From positions 1 through 64,000 of the forward strand of contig NZ_LWLS01000081.1 in assembly GCF_001905095.1 (NCBI RefSeq): a stretch of 64,000 bases of DNA. Reading direction: 5' to 3'. The stretch's first letter is position 1, and each line of letters begins with the position of its first letter. Positions 15,098 through 22,995 of this stretch are shown in pieces. The DNA is from Micromonospora sp. CB01531 (GTDB lineage: Bacteria > Actinomycetota > Actinomycetes > Mycobacteriales > Micromonosporaceae). A program made the translations under genes and the position numbers. Below the pieces are notes generated by a model. That model made no database searches. It had not been told where the DNA came from and was given only the letters and a program-made list of their open reading frames with translations.

Positions 15098-16066
15098 ATG
15101 CGCGAGGTCGATGTCGCCGTGATCGGCGCCGGTCCGGCCGGGCTCTTCGCCGCCTACTACGCCGGGTTCCGCGGGCTCTCCGTGGCGGTGGTCGACGCGC
15201 TGCCCGAGCCGGGTGGGCAGGTGACCGCCATGTACCCGGAGAAGCTCATCCTCGACGTCGCCGGGTTCCCCGCCATCAAAGGGCGGGAGCTGGTGGCGAA
15301 CCTGGTCGCCCAGGCCGCGCCGTTCCATCCCGAATACCTGCTCGGCGCACGGGCGGAGAAGCTGTCGTACCTCGACGGGCGGCCGGTGCTCGGCCTGGCC
15401 GGCGGCGAGCAGCTGCGCTGCGGCGCGGTGCTGGTGACCGGCGGCCTGGGCAGTTTCACGCCCCGGCCGCTGCCGGTGGCTGACAGCTTCCTGGGCGGCG
15501 GGATCGTCTACTTCGTACCGCAGCCGGCCGAGCTGGCCGGCCGGGACGTGGTCATCGTGGGCGGCGGCGACTCGGCCTTCGACTGGGCGGTGACGCTTGA
15601 GCCGATCGCCCGCTCGGTGACGCTGGTGCACCGGCGGGAGAAGTTCCGCGCCCACGCGTCGACCGTCGCCCGGGTGCGGTCGCTGCCCGTCCGGCTGGTG
15701 GTCAACGCCGAGGTGACCCGGTTGCACGGCGAGGATCAGGTCACCGGCGTGGAAATCACCGTACGTGGCGGCGGGGTGCAGACCCTGCCGGTGGACACCC
15801 TGGTCGCCGCACTCGGCTTCACCGCCGACCTGGGCCCGCTCGCCGAGTGGGGCCTGCGGCTGGACCGGCGGCACATCCTGGTGGACAGCGCGATGGCCAC
15901 CAACCTGCCGCGGGTCTTCGCGGCCGGGGACATCACCGAGTACCCGGGCAAGGTCCGGCTGATCGCCACCGGCTTCGGCGAGGCGGCCACGGCGGTGAAC
16001 AACGCCGCGGTGGTCATCGACCCGACGGCCCACCTGTTCCCCGGCCACTCCTCCGACGGCACCTGA
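15098..16066 (+). CDS. Ferredoxin--NADP+ reductase, thioredoxin-reductase-like type
   Basis: The 322-residue flavoprotein has an N-terminal FAD motif VAVIGAGPAGLFAAYYAG (residues 7-24), an NADPH motif VVIVGGGDSAFDWAV (about 149-163) and a C-terminal FAD contact RVFAAGDITEYPGKVRLIATGFGEAATA. Where thioredoxin reductases have a redox CxxC this protein reads DSAFDW, so it belongs to the TrxR-like ferredoxin/flavodoxin reductase group (YumC-like). It passes electrons between NADPH and ferredoxin or flavodoxin. It is monocistronic, convergent with a TetR gene. A broader NAD(P)/FAD oxidoreductase label would be the fallback. Confidence 0.87.
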   Translation: MREVDVAVIGAGPAGLFAAYYAGFRGLSVAVVDALPEPGGQVTAMYPEKLILDVAGFPAIKGRELVANLVAQAAPFHPEYLLGARAEKLSYLDGRPVLGLAGGEQLRCGAVLVTGGLGSFTPRPLPVADSFLGGGIVYFVPQPAELAGRDVVIVGGGDSAFDWAVTLEPIARSVTLVHRREKFRAHASTVARVRSLPVRLVVNAEVTRLHGEDQVTGVEITVRGGGVQTLPVDTLVAALGFTADLGPLAEWGLRLDRRHILVDSAMATNLPRVFAAGDITEYPGKVRLIATGFGEAATAVNNAAVVIDPTAHLFPGHSSDGT

Positions 16067-16103
16067 CCGCTGACGTCTCGCCCGTTGCTGAGGCGAGGAC
16101 GGG

Positions 16104-16796
16104 TCACGCAGCGGGCAGGCCGATGAGGTCGGCCATCAGGGCGGTCTGGTGGTCGAAGTACTCGTCGCGGTGCGGGATGACCCCGTTCAGCCGCCCGAAC
16201 AAGTCGAAGCTGATCAGCCCGAAGAGCTGGGTCCAGCCGGCCAGGCCGCGGGCCAGCAGCGCCTCCGGCACGCCGGGGGAGAAGCTGGCGGCCAGCTCGG
16301 CGAGGTCGGCGCGGACCGGCTCGGGCAGCTCCTCGTCGGTCGGGCTGAGCCGGCCGGCGGCCAGGCCGTCGCGGAGGATGCCGACCAGGGTCAGCGGGGG
16401 CCGCGCCGCCGGTGCGACGGTGTCCTCGGGGGCCGCGTACCCGGGGACCGGGCTGCCGTAGAGCAGCGCGTATTCGGCGGGGTGGACCAACGCCCAGGCC
16501 CGGGCGGCCCCGCACGCGGCGTGCCAGCGTCCGCGCAGGTCGGCCCGGTCGACGGCGGCGTCGGCCGCCTCCACCGCCTCGCCGAGGGCGTCGTACGCCT
16601 CGAGGATCAGCGCGGTGAGCAGGTCGTCCCGGCTGGGGAAGTAGCGGTAGATCGCCGAGGAGACCATGCCCATGTCGCGGGCGACCGCGCGCAGGGAGAG
16701 GTTCGCGCCGTCGGTGGCGAGATGGCGGCGGGCCACCGCCTTGATCTCGTCGATCATGCCGGCACGGACCCGGGCGCGGAGCGTGTGAGCCACCAT
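16104..16796 (-). CDS. TetR/AcrR family transcriptional regulator
   Basis: The 230-residue protein has an N-terminal TetR HTH: MIDEIKAVARRHLATDGANL, then SLRAVARDMGMVSSAIYRYFPSRDDLL with the conserved YRYF recognition-helix end. The C-terminal ligand domain is of the WHG/TetR_C_25 kind. The gene is divergent from an NAD-dependent epimerase gene and a perfect CAAGAGC/GCTCTTG palindrome lies between them on the likely promoter, so it very probably represses the epimerase gene and perhaps itself. The inducer is unknown. Confidence 0.92.
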   Translation of the reverse strand: MVAHTLRARVRAGMIDEIKAVARRHLATDGANLSLRAVARDMGMVSSAIYRYFPSRDDLLTALILEAYDALGEAVEAADAAVDRADLRGRWHAACGAARAWALVHPAEYALLYGSPVPGYAAPEDTVAPAARPPLTLVGILRDGLAAGRLSPTDEELPEPVRADLAELAASFSPGVPEALLARGLAGWTQLFGLISFDLFGRLNGVIPHRDEYFDHQTALMADLIGLPAA

Positions 16797-16834
16797 CCCC
16801 CCACTCTGCCACGGCCGAGAGCGCTAATCAAAAC

Positions 16835-16851
16835 CAAGAGCGGTGCTCTTG
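16835..16851. promoter_or_regulatory. TetR operator overlapping a -35 element
   Basis: CAAGAGC-GGT-GCTCTTG is a perfect 7-bp inverted repeat. Its right arm overlaps a TTGACA (-35) hexamer at 16849-16854, with CATGCT 17 bases further as a possible -10. Binding would block transcription of the epimerase gene. Confidence 0.75.
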
Positions 16852-16937
16852 ACAGTGAGCGGCGCGCGGACCATGCTGGGGAGGTCTTGGAGAGAGCACC
16901 GATCTCGGATTGGATCCATGCTTCGAAGGGTGGCCTC

Positions 16938-17855
16938 ATGGCCCTGCACGTGATCGTCGGCGCCGGACCCGTCGGCACCGCCACCGCCCGCCTCCTCGCC
17001 GAACGGGGCGACCAGGTGCGGGTGGTGACCCGCCGCGGCACCGGACCCGAGCACCCGGCGGTCGAGCGGGTCGCCGCCGACGCCGCCGACCCCGCCCGGC
17101 TGACCGCGCTGACCGAGGGCGCGGTCGCACTGCACAACTGCGCCAACCCGGCGTACCACCGGTGGCCGGTGGACTGGCCGCCGCTGGCCGCCGCGCTGCT
17201 CACCGCCGCCGAGCGGACCGGCGCGGTGCTCGCCACCGTCGGCAACCTCTACGGGTACGGCCCGGTCGACGGCCCGATGACCGAGGCGACCCCGCCGGCC
17301 GCGACCGGCACCAAGGGGCGGGTGCGAAACCGGATGTGGGCCGACGCGCTCGCCGCGCACCGGGCCGGCCGGGCCCGGGTCACCGAGGTGCGCGGCTCCG
17401 ACTACCTCGGCGTCGGCGGCACCTCGCTGGCGATGATGGTGCTGCCCCGGGCGCTCGCCGGCCGGCGGGTCTTCCTGCCGGTGGACTGGGACGCCCCGCA
17501 CACCTGGACGTACATCCCGGACGTCGCCCGTACCCTGGTCGCCGCCGCGACCGACGAGCGGGCCTGGGGGCGGGCCTGGCACGTGCCCAGCGGGCCGGCG
17601 GTACCGATGCGGGACCTGGCCGTCCGCGCGGCGGCCCTGACCGGCGCGCCGGCGCCGAAGCTGACCCGGATGCCCTACCCGGTGCTCTGGCTCGGCGGCC
17701 TCGCCAACCCGATGGCCCGTGAGCTGCGGGAGACCGCCTACCAGTTCGACCGGCCGTACCTGATGGACTCGTCAGCCGCCACCGCCACCCTGGGCATCGA
17801 GCCGACCCCGCTGGACCAGGCGATCAAGGAGACGGTGGCGGGGCTGCGCGGCTGA
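16938..17855 (+). CDS. NAD-dependent epimerase/dehydratase (extended SDR)
   Basis: ATG 16938 (305 residues) is the natural start; the long frame upstream crosses the TetR gene and promoter. The Rossmann motif is HVIVGAGPVGTATARLL. It continues as an atypical SDR: NLYGYGPVDGPM stands where the Tyr-x-x-x-Lys site is usual, followed by WTYIPDVARTLVAAATDERAWG. The catalytic lysine is not obvious, as in other atypical SDRs, so it may be a reductase or a nucleotide-sugar-like binding protein. It is regulated by the divergent TetR gene. The 3' end overlaps the convergent transporter gene by 32 bp. Confidence 0.82.
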   Translation: MALHVIVGAGPVGTATARLLAERGDQVRVVTRRGTGPEHPAVERVAADAADPARLTALTEGAVALHNCANPAYHRWPVDWPPLAAALLTAAERTGAVLATVGNLYGYGPVDGPMTEATPPAATGTKGRVRNRMWADALAAHRAGRARVTEVRGSDYLGVGGTSLAMMVLPRALAGRRVFLPVDWDAPHTWTYIPDVARTLVAAATDERAWGRAWHVPSGPAVPMRDLAVRAAALTGAPAPKLTRMPYPVLWLGGLANPMARELRETAYQFDRPYLMDSSAATATLGIEPTPLDQAIKETVAGLRG

Positions 17856-18828
17856 CCGTCAGCTTCAGCGGCGGTCCGAGCGCGGCGACGAGGACCGCGA
17901 CCAGGGTCAGCGCCGCGCCGAGCAGGGTGGCCGGCCCGGGGTGCGAGGCCGCCGTCGGCAGCACCACGTCCAGCAGGACCGCGCCGACGATTTGCCCGGC
18001 GATGGTGGCCAGGCCGAGCAGCAGTACCCCGGTGAACCGGACGATGGCGGCGGCCAGCGCGATGAACACGATGCCGATCGGGCCACCCAGATAGAGCCAG
18101 GGCTCGCTGGGCAGGGCGCCGCCCGGGCGGCCCCGGACCGCCACCTCCACGGCGAAGGTGGCGAGCAACGCGACGGTGCCGACGGTGAAGTTGACCAGGG
18201 TGGCGGCCAGGGCGCTGCCGGAGGCTCCCCGGACCTGGCCGTTCACCGCCTGCTGCCAGGCGATGCCCACCCCGGCCGCCAGCGGCAGCAGGGCCAGCGC
18301 CAGGGCGCGCGGGTCGCCGAGCCGGCCGCTCACCGCCAGCAGCACGGCCAGCACGGTGAGCACCGCGCCGACCAGCCGGTTCGGGGTGACCGGCTGGCGG
18401 CCGGTCGGGCCGATGCCGGCCCGGTCCACCAGCAGGCTGCTGCCGGACTGCCCGGCCACCACGGCGACGGTGAACACGGCCACCCCGAGCGTGCCGATGG
18501 TCAGCCCCTGGGTGGCCACCAGAAACGCGCCGCACACCCCGCCGAGGCACTGCCATGGCCGCAGGGAGCCCGCGCGCAGCGCCGCCCGGAGGGCGGCCAG
18601 TCCCCGCCGGCCGCCCGGGGTGCCGAGGACCAGCACCAGCAGCACGAGCAGGCCGAGGCCGAACGAGACCACTGCGGCGGCGATCCCGTCGGCCAGGCGT
18701 ACGCCCAACTCGCCGTTGATCCGGGACTGGACGGCCACCGCGACCCCCGAGGCGGTGGCCAGCCCGACGCCGGCGATCCGCCGCGCAGCCGACAGCGTGG
18801 GGGGCGCCGCCGTCCCGGTCGCGGTCAC
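17824..18828 (-). CDS. DMT-superfamily transporter (DUF606/YdcZ-like)
   Basis: Starting from GTG 18828, which overlaps the glpX stop (GTGA), the product has 334 residues and ten predicted membrane helices arranged as two similar halves of five: the first contains GVGLATASGVAVAVQSRINGELG, the second GVGIAWQQAVNGQVRG. Both halves carry a Gln-x(2)-(I/V)NG-type motif typical of the DUF606/YdcZ family. The substrate is unknown. Direct overlap implies co-translation with glpX, though I see no metabolic link. The C-terminus overlaps the convergent epimerase gene. Confidence 0.85.
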   Translation of the reverse strand: MTATGTAAPPTLSAARRIAGVGLATASGVAVAVQSRINGELGVRLADGIAAAVVSFGLGLLVLLVLVLGTPGGRRGLAALRAALRAGSLRPWQCLGGVCGAFLVATQGLTIGTLGVAVFTVAVVAGQSGSSLLVDRAGIGPTGRQPVTPNRLVGAVLTVLAVLLAVSGRLGDPRALALALLPLAAGVGIAWQQAVNGQVRGASGSALAATLVNFTVGTVALLATFAVEVAVRGRPGGALPSEPWLYLGGPIGIVFIALAAAIVRFTGVLLLGLATIAGQIVGAVLLDVVLPTAASHPGPATLLGAALTLVAVLVAALGPPLKLTVSRAAPPPSP

Positions 18829-19859
18829 TCCTGCTCGGCCAAGGGTCGTCCGTCGAAGTCGACCGCCGAGTAGAGGGCAAGCTTCTCCAGCCGGTGGTAC
18901 GAGTCGATCACCCGGATCGTGCCGCTCTTGGAGCGCATCACGATCGACTGCGTGTACGCCCCGCCGGCCCGGTAGCGCACGCCACGCAGCAGGTCGCCGG
19001 AGGTCACACCGGTGGCCACGAAGAAGCAGTTGTCCCCGGTGACCAGGTCGTCGGTGAACAGCACCCGGTCCAGGTCGTGCCCGGCGGCGAGCGCCCTCTC
19101 CCGCTCCTCGGCGTCCTTCGGCCAGAGCTTGGCCTGCATCATGCCGCCCATGCACTTGAGCGCGCAGGCCGCGGTGATGCCCTCCGGGGTGCCGCCGATG
19201 CCCATCAGCACGTCGACGTCCGACTCGCCACGGGCGGCGGCGATGGCACCCGCGATGTCGCCGTCGGAGATGAACCGGATGCCCGCCCCGGTACGCCGGA
19301 TCTGCTTCACCAGGTCGTCGTGGCGGGACCGGTCCAGCACGCAGACCGTCACCTCGGCGACGTCGGTGCCCTTGACCTTGGCGATCCGGCGGATGTTCTC
19401 GGCCACCCCGGCGTTGATGTCGACCACCTCGGCGTACATCGGGCCGACGGCGAGCTTCTCCATGTAGAAGACGGCACTCGGGTCGAACATCGCGCCACGC
19501 TCGGCGACCGCGAGCACCGCGAGCGCGTTCGGCATGCCCTTGCTCATCAGGGTGGTGCCGTCGATCGGATCGACCGCCACGTCGACCTCGGGACCGGTTC
19601 CGTCACCGACCTCCTCGCCGTTGAAGAGCATCGGGGCGTTGTCCTTCTCGCCCTCGCCGATCACCACGACCCCGCGCATCGGGATCGAGTTGATCAGCTT
19701 GCGCATGGCGTCGACGGCTGCCCCGTCGCCGCCCTCCTTGTCGCCCCGGCCGACCCAGCGGCCGGCCGCCATCGCCGCGGCCTCGGTGACCCGGACCAGG
19801 TCGAGGGCGAGGTTGCGGTCGAGGTTCTGCGGGGTCCGCGTCCTGGTGGTTGTCATCAC
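18825..19859 (-). CDS. glpX: Class II fructose-1,6-bisphosphatase (GlpX)
   Basis: The 344-residue enzyme hydrolyses fructose 1,6-bisphosphate to fructose 6-phosphate in gluconeogenesis. Class II signatures are VVIGEGEKDNAPML, VAVDPIDGTTLMSKGMPNA (the metal-binding DPxDGTT) and SDGDIAGAIAAARGESDVDVLMGIGGTPEG. Length is typical. The GTG at 19859 and ATG at 19856 are adjacent starts; a GAGGAGGAAG ribosome site precedes both. It is the only FBPase visible, as in mycobacteria. The divergent DUF4245 gene next door is also conserved beside glpX in other actinobacteria. Confidence 0.96.
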   Translation of the reverse strand: MMTTTRTRTPQNLDRNLALDLVRVTEAAAMAAGRWVGRGDKEGGDGAAVDAMRKLINSIPMRGVVVIGEGEKDNAPMLFNGEEVGDGTGPEVDVAVDPIDGTTLMSKGMPNALAVLAVAERGAMFDPSAVFYMEKLAVGPMYAEVVDINAGVAENIRRIAKVKGTDVAEVTVCVLDRSRHDDLVKQIRRTGAGIRFISDGDIAGAIAAARGESDVDVLMGIGGTPEGITAACALKCMGGMMQAKLWPKDAEERERALAAGHDLDRVLFTDDLVTGDNCFFVATGVTSGDLLRGVRYRAGGAYTQSIVMRSKSGTIRVIDSYHRLEKLALYSAVDFDGRPLAEQE

Positions 19860-20015
19860 GGCTTCCTCCTCGCGACGTTGCGGGGTGGGCCGGCACGCTG
19901 CGGCCGTCGCCGCCGCCGGCTATGTCGCTGATCCTCACACGATGACACCTCGCGTGCTGGGTCGGGGCGGAGGAGGCCAGGATCACGTCACCCGGACGGC
20001 TGCGAGAATGGGCGG

Positions 20016-20714
20016 GTGGAAGCCGCACACCCTGCCGATCGCGTACCGACCGACGCCACCCCGCCGGACGGCCAGCCACCCGTCCGGTCGACCGCCGGGC
20101 CGACCCCTCCGACGGCCGGCGAGCCCGCCCTCGTGGAGTCGTCGGGCGGGTTAGCGCCGCTGGCCGACGCGGGCGACCACGCCGCGCCGCCCGCGCGGAA
20201 GGACCGGGCGCGCTCCGAGCGGTCGCCGCGGGACATGGCGCTCTCGCTGCTGGTGCTCCTGGTCCCGATCGCGCTGCTGCTCGCCTTCTACCGAGGCGTC
20301 CTGGGTGGGGACGAGCCGGCCACGGTCGACCCGGCACCTGCCATCGAGCAGGCCCGGTCGGCGGGCGCCTTCCCGGTCAGCCCGCCGGAGGGGCTGAGTT
20401 CCGGCTGGCGTACGGTCAGCGCGCGCTACCAGGCCGAGGCGGGCGGCGGGACGCTGCGGATCGGCTACCTGACCCCGGAGGGGCGCGGCGCGCAGCTCGT
20501 GGAGAGCAACGTGCCCGCCGACAAGCTGCTCCCCGCCGAGCTGAAAGGTGGCCAGCCGCAGGGGCCGGCCGACCTGGCCGACGGTAGCTGGCAGCGGTAC
20601 ACCGCTCGGGGCAACGAGCAGGCCCTCGTCCTGCTGGAACCGAACCGGACGGTGATCGTCGTGGGCGATGCCCGGGACAACGAGCTCCGCCAGCTCGCCA
20701 CCGCCGTGCGCTGA
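20016..20714 (+). CDS. DUF4245 domain membrane protein
   Basis: The 232-residue product has a disordered Pro/Ala-rich N-terminus (1-65), a membrane helix (about 73-92: MALSLLVLLVPIALLLAFY) and an extracytoplasmic DUF4245 domain (GGTLRIGYLTPEGRGAQLVESNVP... VIVVGDARDNELRQLATAVR). It starts at GTG 20016. DUF4245 proteins have no known function and sit next to glpX in actinobacteria; the conserved pairing is the only clue. It is divergent from glpX across 156 bp. Confidence 0.85.
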   Translation: MEAAHPADRVPTDATPPDGQPPVRSTAGPTPPTAGEPALVESSGGLAPLADAGDHAAPPARKDRARSERSPRDMALSLLVLLVPIALLLAFYRGVLGGDEPATVDPAPAIEQARSAGAFPVSPPEGLSSGWRTVSARYQAEAGGGTLRIGYLTPEGRGAQLVESNVPADKLLPAELKGGQPQGPADLADGSWQRYTARGNEQALVLLEPNRTVIVVGDARDNELRQLATAVR

Positions 20715-20825
20715 TCCGCCCGTTTCCGGTGCCCCCCGAGGGCCGGGGCCGGTCCGCTAGGCTGCCCGGGCCGGACAAACTGGCACGCATCACGCGTCCG
20801 CACCAAACACCGGAAAGAGAACAAC

Positions 20826-21644
20826 GTGAACATTCGACGGTGGAGCGTCGGCGTCCTCGCCGCCGCCCTGTTCGTCCCTGGTCTGGCCGCCTGCAAGTCC
20901 GAGGCCGGCTCGCCGACCGCCGACAGCAAGTCCGCCGCCGCGGGGATTCCGGCGGACCCGAAGGAGGCGCTCGCCGCCGCCACCAAGGAGATCCAGAAGG
21001 GCAACTTCACCTTCGGCATCAAGGGTGGTGAGTTCAACGGCAGCGGGACCGTACACATGCCGTCCAAGAGCGCCGAGATGAAGCTGGAGAGCGGGCAGAC
21101 GGCCAACGACGACCTCGCCATGTCGATGCACCTCGTGTTCATCGACGCCGACAGCTGGGTCAAGCTCGAGCTCGCCGGGGCGATGGCCGACGCCGTCCCC
21201 GGCTTCAAGGCGATGAAGGGCAAGTTCCAGCACCTGGACCGCAGCAAGATCAAGGACGCCAAGGAGCTGAACTTCGACTTCACCGACGTCGACCCGGCGG
21301 GCGCCGACAAGATGATCAAGGCGATCACCGACGTCAAGCAGACCGGCGAGGGCACGTACGCGGGCACGATCGACGCCACCAAGGCGAGCGACTCCGACCT
21401 GCTCGACGCCGAGACCGTCAAGGCGCTCGGCGCACAGGCCAGCGCCGTGCCGTTCACCGCGAAGCTCGACGCGCAGGGCCGGCTGACCGAGTTCGCCGTC
21501 CAGGTGCCCGCCGCCGGCGGCGCCGAGGCGCAGGCCGTGACCGTCACGTACGCCGACTACGGCAGCGCCGCCGCCGTCCAGGCGCCCCCGGCCGGCCAGG
21601 TCGTCGAGGCGTCCGACCAGCTGTACCAGATGTTCCAGGGCTGA
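20826..21644 (+). CDS. LppX/LprAFG-type lipoprotein, copy 1
   Basis: The 272-residue protein begins with a lipoprotein signal peptide (VGVLAAALFVPGLAAC, lipobox LAAC with Cys at about 22). The mature part has the LolA-like half-barrel fold of the LppX/LprG family, seen in repeated segments KEIQKGNFTFGIKGGEFNG, DSWVKLELAGAMADA and TGEGTYAGTIDATKAS. Members carry lipids across the cell envelope. It starts at GTG 20826 in AGAGAACAACGTG context. A close paralogue lies downstream, so the pair is a tandem duplication; which lipid is carried is unknown. Confidence 0.85.
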   Translation: MNIRRWSVGVLAAALFVPGLAACKSEAGSPTADSKSAAAGIPADPKEALAAATKEIQKGNFTFGIKGGEFNGSGTVHMPSKSAEMKLESGQTANDDLAMSMHLVFIDADSWVKLELAGAMADAVPGFKAMKGKFQHLDRSKIKDAKELNFDFTDVDPAGADKMIKAITDVKQTGEGTYAGTIDATKASDSDLLDAETVKALGAQASAVPFTAKLDAQGRLTEFAVQVPAAGGAEAQAVTVTYADYGSAAAVQAPPAGQVVEASDQLYQMFQG

Positions 21645-21871
21645 TCCGGGTGCGGGTGGGGGGCGGCGTCGGTCCGTCCCCACCCGACGCGGGGTCGTTC
21701 GCCCGGAACGGACAGGGATTGCCGAAGGCCGCTTCCGGGAACAGATGAGGGCACGAGCCCGCCGGGGCGCGACGCCGGCCGGACGGGGCTCGTGCGCCGC
21801 AGCCGGCGTCAGGGCAGCGGCGCCCGCCTCCGGCACCTCCGTGGGCCGGACGACCCACCTGGAGAGTTCAC

Positions 21872-22708
21872 GTGAAGATTCGACGCTTCAGCGCGGCGGC
21901 CTTCGCCGCGGCACTGCTCAGCCCCGCCCTGGCCGCTTGCAACGACAACGGGACCGGCACCGCGGGGGCCACGGCGTCCCCGAGCGTCTCCGGCAGCGTC
22001 GCGCCGAGCGCTACGTCCGGCGACGCCAAGCAGGCCCTGCTCAACTCCACGAACGCGATCCGCGACGGCAACTTCCGGTTCAGCATGTCCGGCGCCGGCT
22101 CCACCGCGGAGGGGCAGGTGCACGAGCCGAGCCAGAGCGCGGAGATGCGGATGACGATCGGTGAGCCGACGTCCGACCTGATGATGAAGCTGGACCTGAT
22201 CCACTACAAGCCGGACAGCTGGGTGAAGCTGGAGCTGGGCGGCAAGGCCGCGAGCAGCGTGCCCGGCGTGCAGAAGCTCAACCTCGGCAAGTACCAGCAC
22301 CTCGACCAGAGCCGGATCAAGGGCAACCGGGCCCTGGGCTTCGACTTCGACCAGATCGACCCGGCCGGCAGCGCCGTGCTCACCCAGGGCATCACCGAGG
22401 TTCGCCAGACCGGCGAGGGCACGTACGCGGGCACCGTCGACGTGTCCAAGGCGGCTGAGGCGGGCTCGCTCGACCCGGCGGTGATCACCGCGCTCGGCGC
22501 GCAGGCGCAGTCGGTGCCGTTCACCGCCAAGGTCGACCCGCAGGGGCGGCTCAGCGAACTGGTCATGCAGATCCCCGCCGCCGGCCAGAGCGCCGCGCAG
22601 GACATCAAGATCACCTACACCGACTACGGCAACGCCAGCGCGGCGCAGAAGCCCCCGGCCGACCAGGTCGTCGAGGCGCCGCCGGAGTTCTACAACCTGT
22701 TCAATTGA
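21872..22708 (+). CDS. LppX/LprAFG-type lipoprotein, copy 2
   Basis: The 278-residue lipoprotein has a signal peptide ending LLSPALAAC and a Gly/Ser/Ala linker (GTGTAGATASPSVSGSVAPS). The same LolA-like domain as its neighbour follows, with shared blocks such as DSWVKLELGGKA, KYQHLDQSRIKGN, TGEGTYAGTVD and the C-terminal DYGNASAAQKPPADQVVEAP. Similarity to copy 1 is obvious across the full mature part, most strongly in the second half. The two are separated by 227 bp with no clear terminator. Convergent with xseB, with a strong hairpin between. Confidence 0.85.
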   Translation: MKIRRFSAAAFAAALLSPALAACNDNGTGTAGATASPSVSGSVAPSATSGDAKQALLNSTNAIRDGNFRFSMSGAGSTAEGQVHEPSQSAEMRMTIGEPTSDLMMKLDLIHYKPDSWVKLELGGKAASSVPGVQKLNLGKYQHLDQSRIKGNRALGFDFDQIDPAGSAVLTQGITEVRQTGEGTYAGTVDVSKAAEAGSLDPAVITALGAQAQSVPFTAKVDPQGRLSELVMQIPAAGQSAAQDIKITYTDYGNASAAQKPPADQVVEAPPEFYNLFN

Positions 22709-22718
22709 GCACGACGTC

Positions 22719-22744
22719 GACGGGGCGGCCCCGGCCGCCCCGTC
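22719..22744. terminator. Bidirectional terminator between the lipoprotein gene and xseB
   Basis: GACGGGGCGGCC (22719-22730) and GGCCGCCCCGTC (22733-22744) form a perfect 12-bp stem with a two-base loop between convergent genes. Confidence 0.75.
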
Positions 22745-22759
22745 GGCCGTCCACCCAGG

Positions 22760-22972
22760 TCACTCCTCGGCGCGCTGCCGGGTGGCGTCGATGCGGGCCC
22801 GCGCCCCGTCCAGCCAGCGCTGGCAGGTCTCGGCGAGCTGCTCGCCGCGCTCCCAGAGCGCCAGCGACTCCTCCAGCGAGGTGCCGCCGGCCTCCAGCCG
22901 CTCCACCACGCCGGCCAGTTCGGCACGGGCCTGCTCGTAGCTGAGCCGCTCGTCCTTCTTCGCGTCAGTCAT
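22760..22972 (-). CDS. xseB: Exodeoxyribonuclease VII small subunit (XseB)
   Basis: ATG 22972 gives 70 residues (MTDAKKDERLSYEQARAELA), the normal size. The family pattern is complete: LSYEQARAELAGVVERLEAGGTSLEESLALWERGEQLAETCQRWL, two helices around the GGTSLEESL turn. It assembles with XseA into exonuclease VII, which degrades single-stranded DNA in both directions. The gene is downstream of xseA with 23 bp between them, the usual order in actinobacteria, so the two are co-transcribed. The open frame extends upstream of the ATG but that part is not family-like. Confidence 0.95.
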   Translation of the reverse strand: MTDAKKDERLSYEQARAELAGVVERLEAGGTSLEESLALWERGEQLAETCQRWLDGARARIDATRQRAEE

Positions 22973-22995
22973 CGGCTCCCATCCCAACACATCGC

